Origin: an uncultured Clostridia bacterium
Lineage (GTDB): Bacteria > Bacillota > Peptococcia > Peptococcales > Peptococcaceae
Assembly: GCA_944391285.1 (NCBI GenBank)
Contig: CALXSY010000010.1
Span: 1-64,000, forward strand
Length of the DNA stretch: 64,000 nt
Direction: 5' to 3'
Part shown: positions 24,580-32,950 of the stretch, piece by piece
Numbering within the stretch: position 1 is the first letter of the stretch
Layout of the letters: each line of letters begins with the position of its first letter
Notes under the pieces: model-generated
What the model saw: the letters and a program-made list of their open reading frames with translations, nothing else
The model's database searches: none
Told to the model about the DNA's origin: nothing
Translations under genes and position numbers: made by a program

Positions 24580-25908
24580 ATGTATCCCAAAAATATTGCC
24601 TTTAATCATATGAATATTTACTGGCACGATTACGCCGCTCAAGCTAAAGATATCCCCATTACCGCCTCTAACTTGATTGCCAAATCTTCAATCATCGGCA
24701 GAGTGGGGCTGATGCTGTTATCCTGCGGCACCGGAGCCTGGCGGGTGCGCAGCTCGATGAATACCTTGGCGGAAAACTTAGGTATCACTTGTACTGCCAA
24801 TATCGGCTTGTTGTCAATCGATTATACCTGCTTTGACGGCAAAGAGTGCTTTTCCCAATCTTTGTGCTTAACCAATACCGGCGTAAATACTGCTAAATTA
24901 AATGCTCTGGAAAAATTTATCGCTGAATTTTCCACCAGAAATAAATATCTGTCCGCCGAAGAACTGCATTCGGCTTTAGATAAAATAGCTGATATCAAAG
25001 GACTGTATTCGCCGGCTTTTTTGGGTTTGGCAGCAGCCTTTGCCTGCAGTGCTTTTACTTTTTTATTAGGCGGCGGCTTGGTGGAAATGATTTGTGCCTT
25101 TTTGGGGGCAGGCTGCGGCAATTATCTGCGCAGCAAGCTTTTGGCACGGCATTTGACCTTGTTTTTGTGTATTGTCGTATCGGTGACTTTGGCTTGCTTG
25201 GTTTATGTTTGTGCTTTAAGGTGTGCGGAAAATTTATTTTCTATTTCGGCTCAGCATGAAGCCGGCTATATCTGTGCCATGTTATTCATCATTCCCGGCT
25301 TTCCCTTTATCACCAGCGGTATTGACATGGCAAAACTGGATATGCGCTCAGGATTGGAGCGGCTTTTTTATTCGATAGTCATTATCGGCGTGGCAACGAT
25401 TACGGCGTGGGTAATGGCATCAGTGCTGGGCTTAAAGCCTATTGAATTTACGCCCCTTGCGCTTTCGCCGGGAGTATTGCTGATTTTGCGCTTCATCGCC
25501 AGCTTTATTGGAGTCTTTGGTTTTTCTATAATGTTCAACAGTCCCGTTTTTTTGGCGCTGGCGGCGGCAATGATTGGCGCCGGAGCCAACACCCTGCGCT
25601 TGGAGCTGATAGAATTTACCACCATCACTCCGGCAGCGGCAACCTTTATCGGTGCTTTGACCGCCGGTATATTGGCTTCAGTTTTAAAAAAGCATTTAGG
25701 CTATCCGCGCATTGCCATCACCGTGCCTTCGGTGGTTATCATGGTGCCGGGACTATATTTATACCGGGCTGTGTATAATCTGGGCACTATGTCCCTTATG
25801 ACGGCCGCTGAATGGTTTGCTTCGGCGATGCTGATTATCGTTGCATTACAGCTGGGGTTGATCTTCGCCCGCATTATTACCGATAAGGCTTTCAGATACT
25901 GTACTTAA
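24580..25908 (+). CDS. ThrE-like threonine/serine exporter family protein
   Basis: 442 aa. The N-terminal part (SNLIAKSSIIGRVGLMLLSCGTGAWRVRSSMNTLAENLGI) is the cytoplasmic start of the ThrE domain, with GxGA.R.. and later helices. The middle has five or so helices (AFLGLAAAFACSAFTFLLGGG, LTLFLCIVVSVTLACLVYVCA), and a second block ends in PAAATFIGALTAGILAS and YPRIAITVPSVVIMVPG, the ThrE_2-type half. Both halves are fused here, as in C. glutamicum ThrE, whereas many Firmicutes encode them separately. The substrate may be Thr/Ser or another small solute. A 13-base direct repeat covers its stop codon and 3' flank (25901-25930). Monocistronic with its own promoter and terminator. Confidence 0.85.
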   Translation: MYPKNIAFNHMNIYWHDYAAQAKDIPITASNLIAKSSIIGRVGLMLLSCGTGAWRVRSSMNTLAENLGITCTANIGLLSIDYTCFDGKECFSQSLCLTNTGVNTAKLNALEKFIAEFSTRNKYLSAEELHSALDKIADIKGLYSPAFLGLAAAFACSAFTFLLGGGLVEMICAFLGAGCGNYLRSKLLARHLTLFLCIVVSVTLACLVYVCALRCAENLFSISAQHEAGYICAMLFIIPGFPFITSGIDMAKLDMRSGLERLFYSIVIIGVATITAWVMASVLGLKPIEFTPLALSPGVLLILRFIASFIGVFGFSIMFNSPVFLALAAAMIGAGANTLRLELIEFTTITPAAATFIGALTAGILASVLKKHLGYPRIAITVPSVVIMVPGLYLYRAVYNLGTMSLMTAAEWFASAMLIIVALQLGLIFARIITDKAFRYCT

Positions 25909-25927
25909 TCAAATATTGTACTTAATC

Positions 25928-25979
25928 AAAAGCTATTGCTTAGGTAAAAAAATTCTTTTACTTAAGCGATAGCTTTTCT
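25928..25979 (+). terminator. Long terminator of the ThrE-like gene
   Basis: A 22-bp stem with two G-T pairs (25928-25949 with 25956-25977) and a 6-base loop, with A-rich and T-rich ends, so it could act in both directions. Confidence 0.88.
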
Positions 25980-26057
25980 TTTTTTAAATTTCAGCCAAGC
26001 TGTTCTATTTTAAAAACAAGAGCATAGATATGGATATATGGACAAGGAGGAGAATGT

Positions 26058-27092
26058 ATGGCAAAAATTAATATTTTAAACTCGCAGTCTCTAAAACCGC
26101 TGATGCCAATAAAGGAATGTCCGGCAAAAAAGGTTATCGATAATTTATTTATGCCCGAAAGAGCCAAGCAAATGACTGAAATTTTCGCTGAGGAATTGGA
26201 GCATTTAGAGGAAATTCGGGTGAGAAGGGGACAAGTTATCTTGGGCAGATGCCGGCTTAAGGAGCTAAAGGTGCCGCAAATAGTGCTAAAAGAGGAAATG
26301 GAGTATATCCTCCAGCGCCTCAATCAATCCTCCCTCTATGCCTGGGAGGAGGAATACCGCAAAGGTTATCTGACTTTAGCCGGCGGTCATCGGGTGGGAT
26401 TGACCGGCAAGACAATGCTGCAGCGGGGAGAGATTCGCGCCCTTAAGGATATCAATAGCTTAAATATTCGTTTAGCGCGCAATGTCTACGGTGCAGCGGA
26501 TAAAATCATGCCCTATATTGCAAATAAAAATACCGTCCGCAATACCTTGCTTTTAGGACCGCCCGCTAGCGGCAAAACAACGGTTTTACGAGAAATCATT
26601 CGCACCCTAAGCGACGAAAAGGGCTATCAAATATCGGTGGTAGACGAGCGCAGTGAGTTGGCAGGCATGTATGAAGGCGAAAGCAATTTAAACTTAGGCT
26701 CAAGGGTTGATATATTGGACGGCTGTCCTAAAGCTGCGGGCATGAATATGCTTATTCGCTCTATGGCGCCGGAAATTCTGGCAACCGATGAGCTGGGAAA
26801 TAAAGAAGATATCCAAGCCTTAGAGGAAGCTTTGGCGGCAGGGGTGAGGGTGATTACTACCGTGCACGGACAAAGCTTAGAGGATTTGCGCAACCGACCG
26901 GTGCTGGCAAGTTTATTGGAAAAACACTTGTTTGAAACTATCATCATTTTAAGCAAAAGCCAGGGCGCCGGCAGCATTGAGGCGGTCTACCAATGGCAAA
27001 ACGACGGCTATGAAAGGGTGAGAGCCAATGAAATTCCTAGGCGCGGTACTGATAGTTGGAGCGTTGGGAGCCGCCGGCTGGATTTATGCTGA
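26058..27092 (+). CDS. spoIIIAA: Stage III sporulation protein AA (ATPase)
   Basis: 344 aa. The Walker A box GPPASGKTT is at about 167-175, followed by ISVVDERSELAG and a Walker B-like region (PEILATDELGNKED), as in the secretion-type ATPases to which SpoIIIAA belongs. It powers the SpoIIIA-SpoIIQ channel that links mother cell and forespore and is needed for SigG activity. CAAGGAGGAG precedes the ATG. The upstream CATAGATA at about 26020 is a weak match to a SigE -10. The reading frame runs 65 bases into spoIIIAB, giving a tail (RANEIPRRGTDSWSVGSRRLDLC) that is unusual. Confidence 0.95.
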   Translation: MAKINILNSQSLKPLMPIKECPAKKVIDNLFMPERAKQMTEIFAEELEHLEEIRVRRGQVILGRCRLKELKVPQIVLKEEMEYILQRLNQSSLYAWEEEYRKGYLTLAGGHRVGLTGKTMLQRGEIRALKDINSLNIRLARNVYGAADKIMPYIANKNTVRNTLLLGPPASGKTTVLREIIRTLSDEKGYQISVVDERSELAGMYEGESNLNLGSRVDILDGCPKAAGMNMLIRSMAPEILATDELGNKEDIQALEEALAAGVRVITTVHGQSLEDLRNRPVLASLLEKHLFETIIILSKSQGAGSIEAVYQWQNDGYERVRANEIPRRGTDSWSVGSRRLDLC

Positions 27093-27540
27093 GCGGTTCA
27101 ACCAGAAGATTAAAGAGCTGGAATCCTGGCGGCAAGCTTTGCGCTGGTGTGAGATGGAGATAAATTATAATCTTCTGCCTTTGGCGGAGGTTTTAGAATT
27201 AGTAGCCGCAAGATTAAATAATAAAGTAGGAGAGATGTTTCATGCCTGCGCTAAAGGCATTAGCGATGAGCATTTGTCAGCGCAGGCAAGCTGGCAGAAG
27301 GCGTTGGAAGCATATCTAACCGTTAGTCCTATCGGCAGAGAAAACGGACTTTTGCTTTTGCGCTTTGGCAAAAGCTTGGGCAGCAGTGATTTATCCCAGC
27401 AAAATAACAATATTCATTTTGCCTGTGCCAATTTAGATCAGGCGTTAAAAAAAGCGGTGCAGGAAAAAGAGTCGCGGGCTAAAATTTATCGCTATTTAGG
27501 TATTTTTGCCGGTTTGGCAGTGGTTTTAATCTTGTATTGA
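27028..27540 (+). CDS. spoIIIAB: Stage III sporulation protein AB
   Basis: 170 aa, family length. An N-terminal membrane helix (FLGAVLIVGALGAAGWIYA) is followed by a helical domain with the conserved LRWCEMEINYNLLPLAEVL and GRENGLLLLRFGKSLGSSDLSQQ, related to type II secretion GspF proteins, and a C-terminal helix (YLGIFAGLAVVLILY). AAAGGGTGAG precedes the ATG, inside the end of spoIIIAA. Part of the mother-cell side of the feeding-tube complex. Confidence 0.95.
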   Translation: MKFLGAVLIVGALGAAGWIYAERFNQKIKELESWRQALRWCEMEINYNLLPLAEVLELVAARLNNKVGEMFHACAKGISDEHLSAQASWQKALEAYLTVSPIGRENGLLLLRFGKSLGSSDLSQQNNNIHFACANLDQALKKAVQEKESRAKIYRYLGIFAGLAVVLILY

Positions 27541-27554
27541 AGGGGGAGAGGAAG

Positions 27555-27752
27555 GTGGATATCACCATCATTTTTAAAATCGCCGGCATAGGTATTTTGA
27601 CGGGAGTCTTAAATAGCGTCTTAAAATCCTTAGGCAAGGATGACCTGGCATCAATGGCGGCTTTGGCAGGATTGACCATAGTGCTTTTTATGGTAGTGGA
27701 GATGCTGGCAGAGCTGTTTGAATATGTGGGAAGCGTCTTTGCTCTGTATTAG
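27555..27752 (+). CDS. spoIIIAC: Stage III sporulation protein AC
   Basis: 65 aa from the GTG at 27555, which lies 6 bases after GGGGGAG; an upstream TTG at 27537 overlaps the previous stop and lacks a site. Two hydrophobic helices with ITIIFKIAGIGILTGVLNSVLKSLGKDD match SpoIIIAC, a small membrane subunit of the SpoIIIA complex. Confidence 0.93.
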   Translation: MDITIIFKIAGIGILTGVLNSVLKSLGKDDLASMAALAGLTIVLFMVVEMLAELFEYVGSVFALY

Positions 27753-27763
27753 AGGTGAGATGA

Positions 27764-28147
27764 ATGAACATTATGCAAATTGCCGCTTTGGGGTTAATTT
27801 GTGTCGTTTTGGCGATGTTAGTTAAGGAGTATCATGCACCGATCGGGCTTTTAATTATTTTAGCCTTTGGCATAGTAGTATTCAGCCAAATTTTTTCCCA
27901 GCTGGCGGTTATATTGGACACCTTTAGAGCAATAAGCGCCCAAGCCGGAGTGAATAATCTTTATTTGTCAACCATTTTCAAGGTCATAGGCATCGCCTAC
28001 ATCGGCGAATTTGCTGCCCAAACCTGCCGGGACGGCGGCAGCAATGCCATCGCCTCCAAAATAGAGCTGGCGGCTAAAATCATTATTTTAAGCTTGATGC
28101 TGCCTATTTTAAGCGCTATTTTGCAAAATATCCTCTCCTTAGCGTGA
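27764..28147 (+). CDS. spoIIIAD: Stage III sporulation protein AD
   Basis: 127 aa with four membrane helices. The conserved motif VIGIAYIGEFAAQTCRDGGSNAIASKIELAAKI is characteristic of SpoIIIAD. AGAGGTGAGATGA precedes the ATG, 11 bases after spoIIIAC. Confidence 0.95.
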   Translation: MNIMQIAALGLICVVLAMLVKEYHAPIGLLIILAFGIVVFSQIFSQLAVILDTFRAISAQAGVNNLYLSTIFKVIGIAYIGEFAAQTCRDGGSNAIASKIELAAKIIILSLMLPILSAILQNILSLA

Positions 28148-28160
28148 CAGAGGTGAGAAA

Positions 28161-29288
28161 ATGGCAAAGAAAATATGGTTAACAGTTTTTTTAATAGCAT
28201 TGTTGTTCCTTTGTCCGTTAAAGGCTCAAGCACAGGAAGTTTCGCTGGATACCGAGCCGGTAGAAGCGCTATTGGCTCAGCTGGATGAGGAATATGCCGC
28301 ATACTTTGGCTTGGAATATTTCAGCAATCTCTGGCAGGGCGAAGAAGAATTAACCGTGCAAAGCCTCGTGCAGGCAATGGCAAGCTATCTGCAATATCAG
28401 CTGAGAGCAAACATTTCTTTAATGGGCAAATTATTGTTTTTAGCAGTCCTATCTGCCCTTTTGGGCAATTTGGAGCAGGCATTTGGGCAAAAAATTGGCA
28501 AGCTTGCCCGCTTGGTAATCTTCTTTCTGGCAGTTTTAATGATTATGGAGCAGGCGCAGAGCCTGTGGCAGACCGCCGGGATGGCTAATGAGAAAATGAT
28601 TGGTTTTATGGATGCCGTATTGCCGGTGCAATTAGTGCTTTTAGCGGCTGCCGGCGGGGTAGGAACGACAGCAGCGATGCAGCCTACTTTATTTTTGCTG
28701 GTTAATGTAGTGGGCAACGTAGCTGAAAAAATTATTTTGCCGGGCATATATTTTTGCCTGCTTTTAGCCATTGTCAACAGCATGAGTGATAAATACCGCT
28801 TGGATAAATTGGAAAGCTTGCTGAAAAAACTATTAATCTGGGGCTTTGGCGCTTTAAGCAGCATATTTTTGCTGGTTTTAAGCATCAGCGGTACGGTGGC
28901 AGCTGCCGGCGATGGTTTAGGCATCAGAGGTATTAAATATGCCGCCGGCACCTTTGTGCCGATAGTTGGAGATTTATTGGTCAATACCGCTGAAATGGTC
29001 GCCAGCGGCTCAGTTTTAATCAAAAATGTTTTCGGCATATTAGCTTTAATAATAATTTTGCTTTTGGCAGTATTGCCGGCGCTGAAAGTTTTAGTGATCG
29101 GCGTTTTGTATAAATTGACTTCTGCCTTGATTCAGCCTTTGGGCGAGGAAATGCTCTGTGAGCTTTTAAACGAGACCGGGCAATGCTTTGTGCTGCTTTT
29201 TGCCGCGGTGGCAATAATCGGGCTGATGTTTTTTCTCAGTTTGGCTATCTTAGTCATGGCAGCCAATATGACTTTGATGCTGCGTTAA
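28161..29288 (+). CDS. spoIIIAE: Stage III sporulation protein AE
   Basis: 375 aa. A signal sequence (WLTVFLIALLFLCPLKAQAQ) is followed by a short outside region and about eight membrane helices. Typical SpoIIIAE segments are visible: SLMGKLLFLAVLSALLGNLEQAFG, AAAGGVGTTAAMQPTLF, and GIRGIKYAAGTFVPIVGDLLVNTAEMVASGS. It is the largest membrane subunit of the SpoIIIA complex. CAGAGGTGAG precedes the ATG. Confidence 0.95.
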   Translation: MAKKIWLTVFLIALLFLCPLKAQAQEVSLDTEPVEALLAQLDEEYAAYFGLEYFSNLWQGEEELTVQSLVQAMASYLQYQLRANISLMGKLLFLAVLSALLGNLEQAFGQKIGKLARLVIFFLAVLMIMEQAQSLWQTAGMANEKMIGFMDAVLPVQLVLLAAAGGVGTTAAMQPTLFLLVNVVGNVAEKIILPGIYFCLLLAIVNSMSDKYRLDKLESLLKKLLIWGFGALSSIFLLVLSISGTVAAAGDGLGIRGIKYAAGTFVPIVGDLLVNTAEMVASGSVLIKNVFGILALIIILLLAVLPALKVLVIGVLYKLTSALIQPLGEEMLCELLNETGQCFVLLFAAVAIIGLMFFLSLAILVMAANMTLMLR

Positions 29289-29300
29289 AGGGGAGATGGT

Positions 29301-29813
29301 ATGCGGGAATTAGTGATAAATGTTTTGGTGATTATCTTTCTGACCACCATTTTGGATTTGCTTTTGCCCGATGGCAAGATGCAGCCCTTTATTCGCTTGG
29401 TGATGGGACTTTTTGTGCTTATCACCATTTTACAGCCCGTTTTAAAAATAATTGATGACGATTCCTGGCTGGATGCTTGGATATTGACGGATAATTTAAG
29501 CACCAAGGAGGAGAGCATTATGGTGCAGGGCGAGAGCTTGTACGATAAATCCAGCGAAATGGTCTTAAATGAATACCGAGAGCAGATGGAAAAGCAAATC
29601 AGCGGGCTGGTTTATTTGCTTGACGGAGTAGATGCCTGCCGCACCGAAATAACAGTGAGCAGTGATGACAGATTGGGCAATGTAGGGCAAATCGAGCAGG
29701 TAACTATTTATCTGGAGGGAGAATTTGCTGATAAATGGCAGACAGAAGAAAAAATAAAGAAAATGCTTGCAAGCTATTATACCTTGGCAGAGGAAACGAT
29801 AGAGGTTAGATAA
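29301..29813 (+). CDS. spoIIIAF: Stage III sporulation protein AF
   Basis: 170 aa. Two N-terminal helices (ELVINVLVIIFLTTILDLLLPDGKMQPFIRLVMGLFVLITILQP) and a soluble domain with a ring-building-motif style fold (TEITVSSDDRLGNVGQIEQVTIYLEGEF) match SpoIIIAF. AAAGGGGAGATGGT precedes the ATG. Confidence 0.93.
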   Translation: MRELVINVLVIIFLTTILDLLLPDGKMQPFIRLVMGLFVLITILQPVLKIIDDDSWLDAWILTDNLSTKEESIMVQGESLYDKSSEMVLNEYREQMEKQISGLVYLLDGVDACRTEITVSSDDRLGNVGQIEQVTIYLEGEFADKWQTEEKIKKMLASYYTLAEETIEVR

Positions 29814-29827
29814 GGAGGGCGAGAGAG

Positions 29828-30349
29828 ATGAGGTCTATTCAAATCAGTGCCGGGCAAAAAAAATATATCGCCCTCATAGCAGGACTGACATTTTTGGGAA
29901 TTATATTTTTGAGCTTAGGCACAGAAAAGCCGCCGGCGGCTAATTATACTCAAGTGCCAGCGCAGGCAAGCAGTGCCGATAATGCTGACCAAGAGCAAAA
30001 ACTGGCGGAAATTTTATCGCAGGTGGAGGGAGCCGGCAAGGTTTCGGTGCAGATAAGCTATTCGTCCGAAGGGGCAACCAGCTATGCTACCAATGACAAG
30101 CTGCGCACCCAAGATAATCAAGGCGCTGTAAGCGAGGAGCAGGAAAAAACGATAGCCTTTTACAACAACCAAGGCAGTGAGGCGGCGTTGATTTTGGAAA
30201 AAAAGGAGCCGGTGATTGCCGGGGTTTTGATAGTGGCGCAGGGAGCGGACAATGCGCAGATCAAGCGGGATTTGACTACTGCGGCAGCAGTTTTGTTTGA
30301 TTTGCCGGAATATAAAATAACGGTGCTGAAAATGAAAGGCGGGGATTAA
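29828..30349 (+). CDS. spoIIIAG: Stage III sporulation protein AG
   Basis: 173 aa. One membrane anchor (KYIALIAGLTFLGIIFLSLG) precedes a soluble ring-forming domain containing LAEILSQVEGAGKVSVQISY, EAALILEKKEPVIAGVLIVAQGADNAQIKRDLTTAAAVLFDLPEYKITVLKMK. SpoIIIAG forms a large ring in the intermembrane space. TAAGGAGGGCGAG precedes the ATG. The last base of its stop abuts the first base of spoIIIAH. Confidence 0.95.
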   Translation: MRSIQISAGQKKYIALIAGLTFLGIIFLSLGTEKPPAANYTQVPAQASSADNADQEQKLAEILSQVEGAGKVSVQISYSSEGATSYATNDKLRTQDNQGAVSEEQEKTIAFYNNQGSEAALILEKKEPVIAGVLIVAQGADNAQIKRDLTTAAAVLFDLPEYKITVLKMKGGD

Positions 30350-31099
30350 ATGATAGTGTTAATCAGAAAATGGATTGCTTGGCTGGCATTGGCGGTGGTG
30401 GTGGCAGGAGCAAGTATATGTTGGGCAGCCGATGAATGGCAGTGGGGCGAAAAAATAGAAGCGATGCAGGTTTTAAGCTGGAATGTGATAGATGACGAAG
30501 ATGAAACAACCAAGAATGATTCAACAGAGGACTCAGCCGAAGATTTAGCAGAAGCATTGACAGCAGAAGCTGACAATGATAAGGAGAATGAAGAACCGGA
30601 AGCAAATAAAGCAGAAGAATCCTCTGGTGATTTGCCAAATCAAGACAGCGATGAGGAGCTTACAGAAAATGTCGTCGGCAGTATCAATATTGATCCCTCC
30701 AACAATGAAGTATTAAATGAGCAGCTGACCCAAACGGGCGTAGAAACAAAAACAGATACTTGGCAAAACGAAGCTGAAGAGCTCAAATGGCAAAGAGAAA
30801 CCCAATTAGCCCAGGAGTACGATGAGCTGAAATATTTGGCAGAAACGGCGCAAACTGAGACCGTGCGCTCGCAAGCACAAGAACGAATGCTGGAGATAAA
30901 AAATGCGCAGTCGATAACCCAGCAAGCGGAAAGCATGCTGAAATTAAAAGGCTATGAAGCAGCAGTTTTTGTGGAAGGCGAACAAATAAGCGCCGTTGTC
31001 GACCAAAATATCATTCAAACCGACGGCATAGTTATCGCAGAAATTTTGGAGCGCGCCAGCGGTTTTGCTAAAGAAAATGTGTTAGTTATTCCACGCTAA
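30350..31099 (+). CDS. spoIIIAH: Stage III sporulation protein AH, with acidic insertion
   Basis: 249 aa. One membrane anchor (WIAWLALAVVVAGASICWAA) and a C-terminal SpoIIIAH domain (RETQLAQEYDELKYLA...EAAVFVEGEQISAVVDQN...IAEILERASGFAKENVLVIPR) that binds SpoIIQ and forms the second ring. Between them lies an unusually acidic, low-complexity stretch of about 70 residues rich in Glu, Asp and Asn, which should span the intermembrane space as a flexible tether. Last gene of the operon; no plus-strand T-run terminator follows it. Confidence 0.93.
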   Translation: MIVLIRKWIAWLALAVVVAGASICWAADEWQWGEKIEAMQVLSWNVIDDEDETTKNDSTEDSAEDLAEALTAEADNDKENEEPEANKAEESSGDLPNQDSDEELTENVVGSINIDPSNNEVLNEQLTQTGVETKTDTWQNEAEELKWQRETQLAQEYDELKYLAETAQTETVRSQAQERMLEIKNAQSITQQAESMLKLKGYEAAVFVEGEQISAVVDQNIIQTDGIVIAEILERASGFAKENVLVIPR

Positions 31100-31132
31100 A
31101 AAAACCTGCATGGGCAAATATGCCGATGCAGG
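31098..31132 (-). terminator. Terminator of the DUF4397-like gene
   Basis: On the minus strand CCTGCAT...ATGCAGG with an inner GGC/GCC is followed by a run of seven Ts. It overlaps the end of spoIIIAH. Confidence 0.85.
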
Positions 31133-31140
31133 CTGGAAAA

Positions 31141-31890
31141 TCAATAATAGTAGCAGTCATTATAATAAAAGGAGTTGGAGCAGTAATCATTTTTACCGGG
31201 CAGCGGGCAAGGATAGCTGGGTGGACAAGGATTAAGCGGCGGGCAGGAATGACAGGAATGAATAGGCATACAGGGATTAGGCGGAGGACAAGGCGGGCAA
31301 ATAGGTTTGGGGCAGGCATCCACACACAAAAGATAATTGTAGCAGTTTCTGGTGGCGATACTGCCGGTAATATAGAAAGTGTAGCTCTGGTCGGGCTTTA
31401 AGCAGACATTTTTAATGCTTAAAAGAGCTTTAGAGGAGCCGCAGCGGAAAACCTGCATGGTGTAGGTGCTGGCGGTAATAGGATAATAGCTGGTGATCTC
31501 CTGATATTTTATATTGCGGGCGATGGCTAATACACCGTCAGAGAAACGAAAATCCAAGCAGGGCTCATCGTAGGCTAAATTGATAAAGCGGATATAGGCT
31601 TTATTGTTGCCGCAGGGCACTTTCAAGCCGTCGGGAGTGACAAAAAGATTAATATTGTCACAGCCTGAAGCAATCAAGGTATTAAAGCTATTTTCCGGGA
31701 AATATGCATAGGAATTATACGTCGGGCATTGATTGTCAGAATGACAGATGATGATGCTGTGACTGCCGTAATCAATATCATAATACTGGCTGCAGCTGTT
31801 GGTTGAGCAATGTTTCCAAAGAGGGCGATTGCTGCACCAGCCGTCTAAACAACAATCTGCCGCTTGCAAAAATCGAATTTTACTGGACAA
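31141..31890 (-). CDS. Cys/Pro/Tyr-rich DUF4397-like protein, possible spore-surface component
   Basis: 249 aa from a TTG at 31890, chosen because AAGGAGG lies 8 bases before it; the frame extends to 31950 without another ribosome site. The centre, AYIRFINLAYDEPCLDFRFSDG...YKYQ-like...ITSYYPITASTYTMQVFRCGSSKALLSIKNVCLKPDQSYTFYITG, matches DUF4397, a beta-sandwich found in secreted and coat-like proteins. The N-terminal part is Cys/Ser/Tyr-rich, and the C-terminal 50 residues are a Cys-Pro-Pro array (PICPPCPPPNPC, CHSCPPLNPCPPSYPC) ending in YYNDCYYY. There is no signal peptide. Cys-rich composition and position beside spoIIIA suggest a cross-linked spore coat or crust protein; inferred. Confidence 0.75.
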   Translation of the reverse strand: MSSKIRFLQAADCCLDGWCSNRPLWKHCSTNSCSQYYDIDYGSHSIIICHSDNQCPTYNSYAYFPENSFNTLIASGCDNINLFVTPDGLKVPCGNNKAYIRFINLAYDEPCLDFRFSDGVLAIARNIKYQEITSYYPITASTYTMQVFRCGSSKALLSIKNVCLKPDQSYTFYITGSIATRNCYNYLLCVDACPKPICPPCPPPNPCMPIHSCHSCPPLNPCPPSYPCPLPGKNDYCSNSFYYNDCYYY

Positions 31891-32075
31891 AGACAAAACC
31901 TCCTTAATGATAATAGGTTCTTTATTGGCAATATATGCATTACTTTCCAAGATGTGATACTTATTAATTAATAACTATTAAAAAATTTACTAAAAAATAA
32001 GGAAAAGCCCTTTTCTAAATTTCAAATATGTAGTATTATATATATAATTAAGGTAAAATAAGCGGAGGTGTCGAA

Positions 32076-32948
32076 ATGGCAACCAATAACTTTAGTAAAA
32101 AGATTTGTCATGAATTATTATTGTTTGAAGATTATTTGCATTCCTGCAAAAATGCCCCGTTGCAAAAGGATAAAATCATCGTTGATAAATATAAAACGCT
32201 GGAAATTATTACTGAGCTGCGCTCTTATCATTGCGCAGATCGGGATAATAAGAAAAGTGACGGTACAGAAGCACCGCAAGTAGCTACTTTTGTCAAAGCT
32301 GATGATTTGAAAACTGAAAGCAAGGTCAAAAATAAAAAGGAATTTGACAATGCTGTGGCGGAACTCAATAAAGAGTTAGCTCAAAAAAGAGAGGAAGCCT
32401 TTGCTCAGCTGGCAGCAGAGATTGAGCAAAAACGCAAAGATGAAGAAGCAAAATTATTGGCTAAGGTTAAAAATGCCCAAAAAATTGCCGAACAAGCTAT
32501 TGCCAAAAATAATTTAGCTCAAGCTCAGGCTAAAACCCCGGTGGAGCCGGTATTAAATATTCCTAAAAAAGAAGCAGCTCCTGCCGTCAGCGAAGAGGAA
32601 GCTAAACGCATTATCAGCGAAGCCCAAGTTAAAGCGGATTATATGATCAGCCAGGCAGAAACCAAAGCCTATATGAAGCAGGACGAGGTGGATAAGCTCT
32701 TGCATGCTAAAATTGCCGAGGCTGAGAAAAAGGCAGAGGAGATTATTAAAAATGCTCATGAGGAAGCAGACCGCATTATGCTTGACGTGCAGCAGAAATC
32801 TGCTGATTTAACAGCGGCAGGCTTAAAGAAAGCTGCTGATTTTGTGGAGCAGGCTGAACGCATTTATAAGCAGCAGTTAGAGGTTATTCATAACGACAGA
32901 GAGGATATTATTAATATCTTAAAGCAATTTGAAGCGAAAGAAGAATAA
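32076..32948 (+). CDS. Coiled-coil protein of unknown function
   Basis: 290 aa, charged, no membrane segment. GCGGAGGTGTCG precedes the ATG. An N-terminal 50-residue helical segment (FSKKICHELLLFEDYLHSCKNAPLQKDKIIVDKYKTLEII) is followed by a coiled coil (about 85-150) rich in Glu, Lys and Ala, a Pro-containing hinge (TPVEPVLNIPKKEAAPAVS), and a second coiled coil (about 170-285; EEAEAKRII-type heptads, KIAEAEKKAEEIIKNAHEEADRI). The style resembles DivIVA or ATP-synthase b subunits, but no real homology was recognised. A 58-codon gene follows after two bases. Confidence 0.75.
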   Translation: MATNNFSKKICHELLLFEDYLHSCKNAPLQKDKIIVDKYKTLEIITELRSYHCADRDNKKSDGTEAPQVATFVKADDLKTESKVKNKKEFDNAVAELNKELAQKREEAFAQLAAEIEQKRKDEEAKLLAKVKNAQKIAEQAIAKNNLAQAQAKTPVEPVLNIPKKEAAPAVSEEEAKRIISEAQVKADYMISQAETKAYMKQDEVDKLLHAKIAEAEKKAEEIIKNAHEEADRIMLDVQQKSADLTAAGLKKAADFVEQAERIYKQQLEVIHNDREDIINILKQFEAKEE

Positions 32949-32950
32949 AA

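Noticed and set aside
25901-25930. Two copies of GTACTTAATCAAA at the end of the ThrE-like gene
   Set aside because: Only two copies, 17 bases apart, covering the stop codon; a small local duplication, not a CRISPR or an attachment site.
26011-26060. SigE promoter of spoIIIA
   Set aside because: CATAGATA at about 26020 and TCTATTT upstream fit only loosely, with spacing shorter than the consensus; left as a remark.
28397-29038. 213-codon antisense frame inside spoIIIAE
   Set aside because: Fully covered by a conserved sporulation gene; composition is that of a mirror of hydrophobic codons.
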